NCBI RefSeq assembly: GCF_022440845.1
Contig: NZ_JAKNTO010000001.1
Coordinates: 3,782,001-3,846,000 of the forward strand
DNA from: Ruminococcus sp. OA3
GTDB lineage: Bacteria > Bacillota > Clostridia > Lachnospirales > Lachnospiraceae
Length of the DNA: 64,000 bases
Reading direction: 5' to 3'
Both the position numbers and the translations under genes were made by a program. The notes under the pieces were generated by a model. That model worked only from the letters and a program-made list of their open reading frames with translations. It did no database searches and had not been told where the DNA came from. Shown in pieces: positions 15,195 to 24,375 of this stretch (within the stretch, counting starts at the first letter, position 1; each line of letters opens with the position of its first letter).

Positions 15195-16454
15195 ATGACA
15201 AATAAAACTTATATAAAACGGATATCCAGAAAAGCAGGAGGCATCCTGCTTAGCGCCATACTCTTTGGCGGCACAGCTGCATTTGCATTTCAGGGTGTGA
15301 ATGCACTTACCTCCACGAATACCCAGGCCAAAGCGGCATCGGCGGATAACTCCGACGCCAAAGACGCCAATGTTGCCAGACTGAGTACCACCAGTTCAGG
15401 TTCTGCCTCGGCAGGCAGTATGGATGTATCAGAAATTGCATCCGGCGTGATGCCCTCCGTCGTCGCCATCACCAGCAAATCCGTCCAGGAAGTACAGGAT
15501 TATTTCGGAATGTTCGGCACAGGAGGCGGTGCGCAGACTCAGGAGGTTGAGAGCAGCGGTTCCGGCATTATTATCGGTCAGAATGACAGCGAGCTTTTGA
15601 TCGCAACGAACAATCACGTGGTCGAAGGCTCAGATACACTGTCTGTATGCTTTATTGACAACAACGTCTATTCTGCAGCCATAAAAGGTACCGATTCTGA
15701 CAATGACCTCGCGGTAATCGCCGTTCCTCTGGACCAGATTTCATCTGACACTATGTCACAGATCAAAGTAGCTGCTATCGGTGATTCAGATTCTATGTCC
15801 GTTGGAGAACAGGTAGTCGCCATCGGCAACGCACTCGGCTACGGACAGTCAGTGACAACCGGTATTGTCAGCGCACTTGACCGCAAAATCGACGACAGCG
15901 AAACTTCCCCGACATTGATCCAGACCGACGCGGCGATCAATCCAGGCAACAGCGGCGGTGCCCTCGTCAATATGAACGGTGAACTTATCGGCATCAACTC
16001 CGCAAAATTTGCTTCAACAGAAGTTGAAGGTATGGGGTATGCAATCCCTACCGCAACAGCATCACCGATCCTTCAGGAGCTGATGAATCAGCAGACCCGT
16101 GAAAAGGTCTCCGATGAAAATGCTTCTTATCTGGGAATTTCCGGCCAGGACGTAGACAGCGAAACGGCATCCGCATACAATATCCCCACCGGGGTCTACG
16201 TATCCTCAGTTACAGATCAGAGTCCTGCTGATCAGGCAGGCATCCGCCAGGGAATGGTCGTCACTGGATTTGACGGAAAAAGTATTTCCAGCGTAGAAGA
16301 ACTGAAAAGTACCCTGCAGTATTATGCAGCAGGCGAGACTGTAAACCTTACGGTCCAGGTAAATAACAGCGGTACGTATGAGGAACAGACTATTTCCGTA
16401 ACACTGGGATCTTCCCTTCAGGATTCAAATCCCGTAAACACTGTTCAGAGATAA
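15195..16454 (+). CDS. HtrA/DegP-family serine protease (S1C) with PDZ domain
   Basis: About 419 residues. An N-terminal membrane anchor (about 10-32) is followed by a low-complexity linker, the trypsin-like domain with the full triad (His in ATNNHVV, Asp in NDLAVIAV, Ser in NPGNSGGAL) and one PDZ domain (about 315-405). It degrades or refolds damaged exported proteins outside the membrane. A GTG at 15186 is only two bases after the GAGGAG ribosome binding site, so the ATG at 15195 is preferred. Two direct repeats upstream suggest control by a stress-responsive regulator. Monocistronic. Confidence 0.92.
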   Translation: MTNKTYIKRISRKAGGILLSAILFGGTAAFAFQGVNALTSTNTQAKAASADNSDAKDANVARLSTTSSGSASAGSMDVSEIASGVMPSVVAITSKSVQEVQDYFGMFGTGGGAQTQEVESSGSGIIIGQNDSELLIATNNHVVEGSDTLSVCFIDNNVYSAAIKGTDSDNDLAVIAVPLDQISSDTMSQIKVAAIGDSDSMSVGEQVVAIGNALGYGQSVTTGIVSALDRKIDDSETSPTLIQTDAAINPGNSGGALVNMNGELIGINSAKFASTEVEGMGYAIPTATASPILQELMNQQTREKVSDENASYLGISGQDVDSETASAYNIPTGVYVSSVTDQSPADQAGIRQGMVVTGFDGKSISSVEELKSTLQYYAAGETVNLTVQVNNSGTYEEQTISVTLGSSLQDSNPVNTVQR

Positions 16455-16460
16455 CAAAAA

Positions 16461-16501
16461 GATGCAGAAGAGCTTATAGCCCGCTCTTCTGCATCTTTTT
16501 T
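16461..16501. terminator. Bidirectional terminator between htrA and the AraC-type gene
   Basis: GATGCAGAAGAGC (16461-16473) pairs perfectly with GCTCTTCTGCATC (16483-16495). T6 follows on the plus strand and A5 precedes, so it works in both directions. Confidence 0.92.
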
Positions 16502-17379
16502 CAGTTATTTGCTTTCACTGCACGGAGTTCTATATAGCCTCTTGTACCAATCGGTTCAAGCTGGATGCGCGGATTGGAGTCATCCCATGCAAAACCCGTG
16601 ACTGAAGGCTCGTATGTTTCCATTGCATGCTGCACCTGCTCAATAGCTTCACAGTAATATTCCTCCTGAAAAGGCTCGCCCTGAAACATCATATATTTTG
16701 CGGCGGGCAGCTCTATCACTTCAAATCCTTTCGGAACTTCTCCTGCACACCCCGGTGCCAGTTCCACCCCCTGCACATACTCCGAAGTCCCGGGTCTGCG
16801 ATACGCCTCAGGCAGCCACAGGCATACCGGCTCCCCGCTGATCGAACGGATGCTTCTGAGGATTCCCCAGACATCACATCCCACCTCGTCACAGTATGCA
16901 AAGTAATCACCGGCATTGACACCACGCTTGATGATGACTTCCCGCGCCGGTTTCTCCACAAGCTGAATAAATACATTTTTTACGTTCTCCATTGGTTTCC
17001 TCCTTTTAACGGTCTGGTATTTTACACCATAGGGGGTAAACAGACAGATGGGAACCGGGTGTTGTGCATAGGCCCGGGGATTACATCCGAATTCCCGGAA
17101 AAAAGCCCGCTGATATCCATCGACACTGCCGAATCCAAGTTCAAATGCTGTATCCGCAACCTTCACTTTCTCATCGCGCAGTCTGAGAGCCGATTTCGAC
17201 AGCCTGTGTCTCCGGATATAATCAGCAGGCGTAAGATTTGTCCATCTGATAAACAGACGGTAGGAATGCCACGGTGAATAGCACGCCGCTTTTGCAAGGT
17301 CCGCCATTTTAATGTCTTCGTACAGATGGGCATCAATAAAGTCCTGCATCCTCTGTACCGCTTCAATCTGTTCCTTCAT
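16501..17379 (-). CDS. AraC-family regulator with GyrI-like effector domain
   Basis: About 292 residues. An N-terminal AraC double helix-turn-helix (about 1-100, ending SVDGYQRAFFREFGCNPRAY) is followed by a C-terminal GyrI/Rob-like small-molecule domain (about 125-290). Such proteins respond to drugs or hydrophobic compounds. An upstream ATG at 17418 is also possible; 17379 is chosen because it brings the protein to the normal AraC N-terminus and has GGTGAG before it. Target genes cannot be inferred from position. Confidence 0.82.
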   Translation of the reverse strand: MKEQIEAVQRMQDFIDAHLYEDIKMADLAKAACYSPWHSYRLFIRWTNLTPADYIRRHRLSKSALRLRDEKVKVADTAFELGFGSVDGYQRAFFREFGCNPRAYAQHPVPICLFTPYGVKYQTVKRRKPMENVKNVFIQLVEKPAREVIIKRGVNAGDYFAYCDEVGCDVWGILRSIRSISGEPVCLWLPEAYRRPGTSEYVQGVELAPGCAGEVPKGFEVIELPAAKYMMFQGEPFQEEYYCEAIEQVQHAMETYEPSVTGFAWDDSNPRIQLEPIGTRGYIELRAVKANN

Positions 17380-17433
17380 ATCTCTCACCACTCTATATTG
17401 GCATTCTACCGTTTCCATTAAGAAAACTCTCGA

Positions 17434-19692
17434 CTAAATTTGCTGTTGTTTTCCAAAGACCAGTTCTTCAAACTTATCGACCGGCATTGGTCTGGCAAAA
17501 TAGTACCCCTGACCGATATCACAGGATATCGACTTTAGAAATTCCATCTGCCTGCGGGTCTCAATGCCTTCGGCAACTGTTACAATGGACAGATCTTCTG
17601 CGAGCTGAATCATATTGCGTATGATAGCCTCCCCCCGCGTGGAGTCTGCCTGCTCAGATAAGAATTCTTTATCCAGCTTCACTTCATCAATATCCAGCTC
17701 TTTAAGCGTATTGAGGGAAGAGTACCCGCTTCCAAAGTCATCCATGGAGACAGTGAAACCAACTTTATGCAGCTGGCTGATAACATTTTTAATCTGGTCC
17801 AGGTTATTCATGGAAACACTCTCCGTCACCTCCAGTATGATCTGGGAAGGTTCCAGATGATAGTGGTCTACGATCTTATGGAATCTGTCCAGATACTCAT
17901 CATCATAGAAAAACAGCCGTGACTGGTTCACAGATACCGGCACTGCCTCATATCCCGCCTCTTTCCATCTGGAAAGGCAGCGGCATACCTCCTCGAGCAT
18001 ATACATATCCAGATTGGAAATAAATCCGTTTTGCTCAAATACAGAAATAAATTCGTCCGGATAATAAACTGTGCCGTCCTTTGCATACCAGCGCACCAGC
18101 GATTCTGCGCTGTTCACCTTCATTGTTTTCAGGTCATACTTAGGCTGCAGCACCATCACAAATTCTCTGTTTTCCAGTGCATCATACATTCTGCTCTCGA
18201 TCTCACTCTTTTTGCTGGCCTGCTGATGCAGGGTCTCATCGTAAAATGCGATCGGTTTTTTATCGTTCCCTTTCACGCTGTTTAAAGCCAGCATTGCACA
18301 GTTCATCACTGTATCCAAATCCGTTTTGATCTCTGAATAAAAGTCTTCGATGATTTTAACACCCCAATTGGTGATAATGTGATAACTCTGATTCTGACTG
18401 AGTTTAAAATTATTGACTTGTTCCCGTATTCTCTCCAGACGTTCAGTCAGCGCATCTTTTCCATGAAACTTTAAAAGCATCCCAAAACGATCGGCGCTGT
18501 CACGATAATACGGCTCTTCCCTCTCCGTCTCATCGGCAAGCACTGCAGCAATATGCTTGAGCAGTTCATCTCCTGTTTCATACCCGTAAAATTCATTGAT
18601 AAATTTAAATCCGCTGATGTTCAAAAGCACCATCGCATACTTCTGTGTTCCCGCCGGCAGTCCGGGCACCTCGGTTATAAACTGGTTTCGGTTTCCTGCC
18701 CCGGTCAGCAAATCTGTATACGCGAGCTGCCGCATACTCTCCTGACTTCTTCTGATCAGCCGGTTAATATAGATGAACAGAATACTGAACATCAGGATAA
18801 TGCAGATTAATACTCCCAGAAACACGGTAATCAACGTGTCAAAGTTATGATTCAGAAAATCCTGCGGTACCAGGCAAAACAGCTGCCAGTCATTGATTCC
18901 CACTGGCATGATGGTAACCCAGTAATGAGAGCCATTATAATCAAACACGGTAAAAGAGGACTCTCCATTCATGAGATTAGACAACACCTCGTGTTTGGTT
19001 GTCTCCTGAATATCCCCCATGTCAAACATATTGTCGAGCTGTTCCTGAATCACGACATGGCTTGAGCGGATGATAAAGTCCCCATTGCGGTCGATAATGT
19101 GTGCAAACGCCTCACCATCAAAAATTTCCTGCTCAATAATATTCGAAAAAGCAGATGTCAGCATGGACGCTGTAAGAACCCCAACAATCTGATCATCATG
19201 ATAGACCGGTACACCATAGCAGATGATATCATTCCCCGTATATTCATCTGTCATTTTCTCTGAGACAGTACATTCACCTCCGAGTGCCCTGTCCAAAAAA
19301 ACCTCACTGCTTACATCCTGTCCATATCGTTTACTGCCGCGTGCGTATATGAAATAGCCGTTTTTTTCCGGCGTGACAAAACCTATGGAAAAGAAACCGC
19401 TTCGGCTGCTTTCCACCTCCAGATAGGACAGTGCCTTATCAAGATCAAAAGAATCTGTCTGCCCAATAAATGCAGAAAGTGCTTCCAGGGTCTGAAAATT
19501 ACCATCCAGCTGTGCCGTTATGATATTTTTATACTGCGTCACAATCTCATCCAGATATTGTTTCGCTTCCTGCCGCTGCGCTTTCTGAATACTGGCGTAA
19601 GTGAACGCGCTGATTCCAATAAGAATGGCGCTGATGACTGCTACCAGGATTCCGGAAACCAGAACCTGCCTTTCTATGTTCGTATTGTCCAA
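17434..19692 (-). CDS. Membrane sensor GGDEF-EAL protein, probable c-di-GMP phosphodiesterase
   Basis: A 752-residue protein with an N-terminal membrane segment (about 12-34), an extracellular Cache-like sensor (about 40-280), a second membrane segment (about 285-308), then GGDEF and EAL domains. The GGDEF signature is degenerate (DSADRFGML where GGDEF is expected), so cyclase activity is unlikely. The EAL domain keeps ESLVRW, EVTES, MDDFGSGYSS, DEVKLDKEFL and AEGIET, so it is probably active. It hydrolyses c-di-GMP and links an external ligand to motility or biofilm behaviour. Start is TTG with GAGGG seven bases upstream. Confidence 0.88.
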   Translation of the reverse strand: MDNTNIERQVLVSGILVAVISAILIGISAFTYASIQKAQRQEAKQYLDEIVTQYKNIITAQLDGNFQTLEALSAFIGQTDSFDLDKALSYLEVESSRSGFFSIGFVTPEKNGYFIYARGSKRYGQDVSSEVFLDRALGGECTVSEKMTDEYTGNDIICYGVPVYHDDQIVGVLTASMLTSAFSNIIEQEIFDGEAFAHIIDRNGDFIIRSSHVVIQEQLDNMFDMGDIQETTKHEVLSNLMNGESSFTVFDYNGSHYWVTIMPVGINDWQLFCLVPQDFLNHNFDTLITVFLGVLICIILMFSILFIYINRLIRRSQESMRQLAYTDLLTGAGNRNQFITEVPGLPAGTQKYAMVLLNISGFKFINEFYGYETGDELLKHIAAVLADETEREEPYYRDSADRFGMLLKFHGKDALTERLERIREQVNNFKLSQNQSYHIITNWGVKIIEDFYSEIKTDLDTVMNCAMLALNSVKGNDKKPIAFYDETLHQQASKKSEIESRMYDALENREFVMVLQPKYDLKTMKVNSAESLVRWYAKDGTVYYPDEFISVFEQNGFISNLDMYMLEEVCRCLSRWKEAGYEAVPVSVNQSRLFFYDDEYLDRFHKIVDHYHLEPSQIILEVTESVSMNNLDQIKNVISQLHKVGFTVSMDDFGSGYSSLNTLKELDIDEVKLDKEFLSEQADSTRGEAIIRNMIQLAEDLSIVTVAEGIETRRQMEFLKSISCDIGQGYYFARPMPVDKFEELVFGKQQQI

Positions 19693-19775
19693 TTCTTTTC
19701 CCTCATCCGCACTGCAATATAGTTACATTCTTATCATACACGATGGTCTGTGAATGTTCAATACTGCACCGGAAG

Positions 19776-19804
19776 GCAAAAAGGAGAAACCACTTAGTTT
19801 CTCC
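19776..19804 (-). terminator. Terminator after the ferredoxin gene
   Basis: GGAGAAAC (19783-19790) and GTTTCTCC (19797-19804) pair with a 6-base loop; TTTTTGCC follows on the minus strand. Confidence 0.8.
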
Positions 19805-19826
19805 TCCAATTCATTCACCTTATAAA

Positions 19827-20621
19827 CTATTTATCACCGTAATTACCAGCCGTAAATATCGCAGGTTCTTTGCGCAGCGCCAGGAGATTATTTTCAAGCT
19901 TCTCTTTCAGCGCTTCAAACTGAGGACCTGATACTTTTCTGGAATGTTCCGGGCAATTTTTCACGCAGGCCAGGCAGTCGATGCATTTTCCGGCATCCGT
20001 ATCCCGCGGGTTTTCCTTTGACACAGCGCCGACCGGACAGACTTCCGCGCATTTCCTGCACCCTGTACACGTCTCATCACCCACAGGACAGAACGGCATC
20101 ACCATGGTATCCCGGTACGGATGATTCCCGGGCACTGTCAGCCCTCCTTTTGCCCATTCCCCACGCTCCATGATTTCCTGAATTCTGCCGGCAAATTCAT
20201 CCACTGCCCGCATATCCGTCTCATCAGGGCGTCCGGCAGCAATGCGGTCCGAGAAAGTATGAGGTGCAAGCCATGCTCCGGCAGCAATGCCAATAAATCC
20301 ATTGGCTTCACAGATTTCTTTTTCTTCCAGAAGCGCATCGTCAAATTCGCGGTTGCCATAACTTACATTGAAAACAGCCGGTGTATCACAGCCTTTTATT
20401 TTATCAAAAATTCCCCCTTCTATCTGCGGCAGACGTCCTGCATAGACCGGTGCCCCGAAGATCACCACATCATCGGGCCCAAACGTATGCTCCCTGCTGC
20501 GGTTTTTGGGCACTGTCAGATCGATGGTACAGACCTCAGCCGACAGTCGTCTTGCAATCTCTGTCACATATGTCTGCGTTCCTTTTGTTGGACTGAAATA
20601 CACTGCGGTTACTTTTTTCAT
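19827..20621 (-). CDS. EFR1-type flavodoxin/4Fe-4S ferredoxin protein
   Basis: About 264 residues: an N-terminal flavodoxin-like fold with an FMN-type phosphate loop (YFSPTKGTQTY) followed by two 4Fe-4S motifs (CTGCRKCAEVCP and CIDCLACVKNCP) at about 190-235. It is a small cytoplasmic electron carrier of unknown partners, common in anaerobic Clostridia. The frame extends further upstream, but the ATG at 20621 has AAGGGG before it and begins directly with the beta strand MKKVTAVYF. Confidence 0.85.
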   Translation of the reverse strand: MKKVTAVYFSPTKGTQTYVTEIARRLSAEVCTIDLTVPKNRSREHTFGPDDVVIFGAPVYAGRLPQIEGGIFDKIKGCDTPAVFNVSYGNREFDDALLEEKEICEANGFIGIAAGAWLAPHTFSDRIAAGRPDETDMRAVDEFAGRIQEIMERGEWAKGGLTVPGNHPYRDTMVMPFCPVGDETCTGCRKCAEVCPVGAVSKENPRDTDAGKCIDCLACVKNCPEHSRKVSGPQFEALKEKLENNLLALRKEPAIFTAGNYGDK

Positions 20622-20673
20622 TCTTACCAACCCCTTTTCATATTGTATACTTATCTCATAGTTTCTTTTATTA

Positions 20674-21501
20674 TTATCGTATCTTCTGACACGCAGGACA
20701 GAAATAAACCGTACCACCCAGATAAGTCATTTTCTGTATTGTATTTCCACAGTACGGACACGGTTTTCCGACCGTTTTCTTACTCAGTTTCGTAATGTAT
20801 CCTCCGCTTTCTCCGAAAATATTCCTCTCTGTATCCCGCCCTCCGCCTGTGATCATCTTCTGCAGCACTCCGGTGACAGCCTCATATACACGTATCCAGT
20901 CGGAGTTGCGAAGCCTGCCGATTTTCTGCTTCGGGTGCAGCCCGGCTTCCAGCAGGATATCCTGAAGCACTCCGTTGCCCAGCCCCGGTATTCTCTGATT
21001 GGTTGCAAGAAAAGCTTTCATCGAAATGTTTTCGCCCCCCTCATCACGGAGCGAACGAAAATATGCAGGATCAAACGCATCAGTACACGGCATCGGTTTT
21101 TCTTTCGCTGTGTGATAATAAAAATTGTCATACGTCTCCGGCTGAAACAATGACATGGTCCCATACATCTGTACCGTACAAAGCAGTGAGCTGCCATCTT
21201 CAAAGGTAATCCGCATCTGATACTTCTCGGGCAGTTTTACTCCTGCCGGATAGAATCTGAAATTGGTTCCATCCCCCGCCACAAACCGGTATTCATCCAG
21301 CATCATCTCCACCATGCTGCCGATTCCACAGGCTTCCCCCACCGTTTTTCCTTCCATTATATGTCGGTATTCCTGCGGTGTCTTCGTGTACCATGCAAAA
21401 CCATGTTTTGTATGTTCACTCTCAACTTCTATGATCTTTTTCCCCATCACGGTATCATTCAGTTGTTTTGCAATCATTAAACTCTCCGGTATTTCCAGCA
21501 T
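20674..21501 (-). CDS. Fpg/Nei-family DNA glycosylase-like protein with altered N-terminus
   Basis: A 275-residue protein with the Fpg/Nei architecture: N-terminal beta sandwich, helix-two-turn-helix (ATNQRIPGLGNGVLQDILLE) and a C-terminal zinc finger (CPYCGN...YFCPACQ). Classical enzymes begin Met-Pro-Glu and use Pro as catalytic nucleophile. Here the start is MLEIPE, with Leu in that place and the Glu kept. Either another amine takes part or the protein only binds lesions. Related Leu-starting proteins exist in Clostridia (recollection). The 53-base gap to the ferredoxin gene allows cotranscription. Confidence 0.85.
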   Translation of the reverse strand: MLEIPESLMIAKQLNDTVMGKKIIEVESEHTKHGFAWYTKTPQEYRHIMEGKTVGEACGIGSMVEMMLDEYRFVAGDGTNFRFYPAGVKLPEKYQMRITFEDGSSLLCTVQMYGTMSLFQPETYDNFYYHTAKEKPMPCTDAFDPAYFRSLRDEGGENISMKAFLATNQRIPGLGNGVLQDILLEAGLHPKQKIGRLRNSDWIRVYEAVTGVLQKMITGGGRDTERNIFGESGGYITKLSKKTVGKPCPYCGNTIQKMTYLGGTVYFCPACQKIR

Positions 21502-21604
21502 GTTATTTACCTCCTCTTCTGTCAGAAATCAGCGTCTTCTCAGATCATAACACTTTAAAGCTGACACCATATGTCATGTTTCAGCATTATAAAAGACACA
21601 GATT

Positions 21605-22492
21605 TCATACACGTTTCTCGCGTATTCTAACTCCCTGCCGCCCTTTCCCGATCTCATGGAGACATGTAAAGCCCAAAATCAACACAGCCCCAACCGCCTG
21701 CGCAGGCCTTATAGCTTCTCTGAAGATAAATACAGACACAAGTATCGCAACGAAAGGATCAATATAACTCAGGATCGCGGTCTGCTGTCCCGGCATGTCT
21801 TTAATAGAAGAAAAATACAGCCAGTAACAAAGTCCTGTGTGCAGTATACCAACAATCAGCAGGTTTACGATGCTTGTGCTGGATGTGTTTTGAATATGAA
21901 ATCCCCCCTGAAACAGCAAAATGACAAGCAGCAGCGCAACAGCTCCCTCAAACTGAATAAAGGTGCGGTCCAGACCGCCGACGTCCTTTACTGTTTTATT
22001 TATCAATACCACACTCGCATAGAATGCCGCTGCTCCAAGTCCAAAGAGAATCCCGGGGAAATCCCCATCTGACCCTAAACCACCGGCACCGATCACCAAA
22101 ACAAGTCCCAGCGTCGCCATTGCAAAACATGCCAGCTGAAACAGTGTCATTTTCTCTTTAAACAGAATCGGTGCCAGGACAATAACGATTACCGGAGCAA
22201 AATAATAGGCGAGTGTGGCAACCGCCACACTGGTATGTTCATATGCCATAAAAAGCAGCGCCCAGTTAATCCCTGCTGCCATACCGGAGAGAAACAGGAG
22301 GCCTCTTTTACTTGCCGTGACGACAACGGACGTCCTCCTGTAAAAAAATTTTCTGATCAGCCACAATACCGCCAGAGCTATGACGCCACGCCAGAAAGCC
22401 GTCTCCATCGAACTGAGCGCTATATTGCGGACAAAAATGGCAAGTGTTCCAAATGCTGACATCGCCATGATATTTTTCAGTTGTGGCGTCAC
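21605..22492 (-). CDS. EamA/DMT-family transporter
   Basis: About 295 residues with ten predicted membrane segments in two EamA repeats (about 8-135 and 145-285), with the typical AYYFAPVIVIVLAPILFKEK segment. Substrate unknown; relatives export amino acids or metabolites. An ATG at 22513 is in frame, but GGGGGAGG lies between it and a GTG at 22492, eight bases downstream, so the GTG is the likely start. It follows the RsmH paralogue in an operon. Confidence 0.87.
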   Translation of the reverse strand: MTPQLKNIMAMSAFGTLAIFVRNIALSSMETAFWRGVIALAVLWLIRKFFYRRTSVVVTASKRGLLFLSGMAAGINWALLFMAYEHTSVAVATLAYYFAPVIVIVLAPILFKEKMTLFQLACFAMATLGLVLVIGAGGLGSDGDFPGILFGLGAAAFYASVVLINKTVKDVGGLDRTFIQFEGAVALLLVILLFQGGFHIQNTSSTSIVNLLIVGILHTGLCYWLYFSSIKDMPGQQTAILSYIDPFVAILVSVFIFREAIRPAQAVGAVLILGFTCLHEIGKGRQGVRIREKRV

Positions 22493-22519
22493 CGCAGTTT
22501 CCTCCCCCTGCATTTTTAC

Positions 22520-23569
22520 TTACGCTTTGATCGCCCACCTCATCTTTGTCGAACGCGCACGGGGGTTCCGAAGGCATTCCTCCGCGGACGGACGGATCAC
22601 CTCATCTGCAACTTCGCTGTAGATTCCCGCACGCTGCATCTGTTTGAAAGATTTTTTCACAATCCGGTCTTCCCCCGAATGGAAGGTCAGTATGGCCACA
22701 CGCCCGCCCTTCGCCAGAGCATACGGCAGCTTTTCGAGAAATTCATATAACACTTCATATTCACTGTTGACATCAATGCGAAGCGCCTGAAATGTCCTCT
22801 GACATGATTTTTTCGCGGTCTCTTTCCTGTCGTCAGCCTTAAGAGAGCCAAGCGTATGTTCAATGATCTGTCTCAGCTGTGTCGTTGTGGAAATATCCAT
22901 GCCCTTTTTCCTGGCCGAGACCACAGCTCTTGAAATTTCTTCGGCATACGGTTCATCTGCATTTTCGATCAGCATTCCCTGCAGCTCTTCCCTCGAAATA
23001 TTTTTCAAACGCTCTGCAGCCGATATTCCCCGCTGCGAATCCAGTCTCAGATCCAGCGGACCTTCCTGTTTATAGGAAAATCCCCTGTCCGGATTATCAA
23101 TCTGCATGGACGATACCCCCAGATCTGCCAGCACAAAGTCAAAAGGTCCCGCTTCAGACGCCACCTGATCAATATCCGCAAAGTTCAAATGCCTGATCGT
23201 CAGGATATCATCCCCGTACCCCAGGTCCGCAAGCCGCTCCCTGGTCCTGGCCGATTCAACAGCATCCACATCCAGGGCATAAATGTGGCCGTTTGACTGC
23301 AGGCATTTCAGCATTTCCAGCGTATGCCCGCCATATCCCAATGTCACATCCAACCCGGTCTGTCCCGGCTTGATCTGAAGAAACTTTAATATTTCATTGA
23401 CACATATGGAAATGTGCATGCCGACCGGGGTGCTGCCTTTTTGTATCACGTGTTCCACAGTCTCCGGGTATTTCTCCGGCTGAAGTTCTTTATATTTCTC
23501 CTGATATGTCCGGGGATGTGTACCTTTATAACGGACCCTCCGCTGATGCCTGTTTTCCTGGTTATCCAT
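22520..23569 (-). CDS. RsmH-family rRNA (cytosine-N4) methyltransferase, paralogue with N-terminal extension
   Basis: A 349-residue SAM methyltransferase of the MraW/RsmH family, which methylates C1402 of 16S rRNA. SAM-binding motifs GLDVTLGYGGHTLEML and VLADLGVSSMQIDNPDRGFS, the inserted helical domain, and the C-terminal GGRVAILTFHSGEDRIVKK are all present. A basic extension of about 40 residues (RRVRYKGTHPRTYQEKYKEL) precedes the core. Canonical rsmH lies in the division and cell-wall cluster; none of those genes is here, so this is probably a second copy. RNA target uncertain. Confidence 0.87.
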   Translation of the reverse strand: MDNQENRHQRRVRYKGTHPRTYQEKYKELQPEKYPETVEHVIQKGSTPVGMHISICVNEILKFLQIKPGQTGLDVTLGYGGHTLEMLKCLQSNGHIYALDVDAVESARTRERLADLGYGDDILTIRHLNFADIDQVASEAGPFDFVLADLGVSSMQIDNPDRGFSYKQEGPLDLRLDSQRGISAAERLKNISREELQGMLIENADEPYAEEISRAVVSARKKGMDISTTTQLRQIIEHTLGSLKADDRKETAKKSCQRTFQALRIDVNSEYEVLYEFLEKLPYALAKGGRVAILTFHSGEDRIVKKSFKQMQRAGIYSEVADEVIRPSAEECLRNPRARSTKMRWAIKA

Positions 23570-23586
23570 CGATTTCCTCCTGTATC

Positions 23587-24252
23587 TTACCGTCGATTAT
23601 TCTTTTCATTATAATACAAAAGAAAATAAGTATCCAGATAATTCTGAAGCCTTTCTGCAAACTTACCAACATGAACTCCGTCCACAAATGAATGGTGGAC
23701 CTGAACGGAAAAGGGCAGTATGGTTTTCTCATCCCGCTGAAGGTATTTGCCCCAGTCAAACAGCGGTACTGCGTTTCCCTGACGCCCGGCATTGGTATGT
23801 GAAATATGAGTATAGAAAATCCAGGGAAGCGGAGAAAAAGAATAGACATCGTTTCCCAATGGACCGGTAAAATACTCTTTTTGTGCCTCCGCAGCTTTTC
23901 GCGCCGCCTCTATATATGCCTCCATGCTGTCCTGCATGGGGACATTGACAACTTTAAACAGTTCTTCATCTTTTTCCAGATACGTAAACGATGTGTGGAT
24001 CCGGTTATACAGTACAACCTTCCCATCCAGGAAGCGATAACGAAATTCTTCCGTTTCACTCGCACATTCGGTCACTGCATAGATCATGGCAAGTGTAAAT
24101 GAATACTCCAGTGCCCGGCACCCCCGCAGAAACTCTGTAATGTCCAGTTCAAAACTGATACAGTACTGAGGTTCCACGCTGTTTTCAAAAATACGGCAGT
24201 GCATATCACGTTTCCACCCGTTTCGGTCTATTACCTGATAACTTTGCTGCAT
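23587..24252 (-). CDS. Chloramphenicol acetyltransferase-family protein (CatA fold)
   Basis: About 221 residues, the normal size for a trimeric type A chloramphenicol O-acetyltransferase. The catalytic motif HHSFVDGVHVGKF (His near residue 192) is intact, as is the conserved SPLPWIFYTHISH segment. Whether chloramphenicol is a substrate cannot be read from sequence; many chromosomal CatA-like proteins have other acceptors. The ATG at 24252 is chosen over one at 24312 because of GGAGG and the promoter at 24284-24312, which would start transcription downstream of 24312. Confidence 0.85.
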   Translation of the reverse strand: MQQSYQVIDRNGWKRDMHCRIFENSVEPQYCISFELDITEFLRGCRALEYSFTLAMIYAVTECASETEEFRYRFLDGKVVLYNRIHTSFTYLEKDEELFKVVNVPMQDSMEAYIEAARKAAEAQKEYFTGPLGNDVYSFSPLPWIFYTHISHTNAGRQGNAVPLFDWGKYLQRDEKTILPFSVQVHHSFVDGVHVGKFAERLQNYLDTYFLLYYNEKNNRR

Positions 24253-24283
24253 ACGTCTTCCTCCATTATGTTTGGTTTCTTGT

Positions 24284-24323
24284 ATTATATTCCCATAGTT
24301 GTATACTGTCAATTAAGTTGTAT
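24284..24323 (-). promoter_or_regulatory. Consensus promoter of the CAT gene with repeated motif
   Basis: Minus strand TTGACA (24312-24307), 17-bp spacer, TATAAT (24289-24284): a perfect SigA promoter. AGTTGTAT occurs twice on the plus strand (24297-24304 and 24316-24323), 19 bases apart, flanking the -35; this may be an operator. Confidence 0.8.
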
Positions 24324-24335
24324 GTTGTCTGAAAT

Positions 24336-24366
24336 TCAAAAAGAGGTCCGTGTATCACACGAACCT
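24336..24366 (-). terminator. Terminator after the GntR gene
   Basis: AGGTTCGTGT / ACACGGACCT on the minus strand (24366-24357/24353-24344; one mismatch) followed by CTCTTTTTG. It separates the GntR transcript from the CAT promoter. Confidence 0.75.
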
Positions 24367-24375
24367 GTTTTTCCC

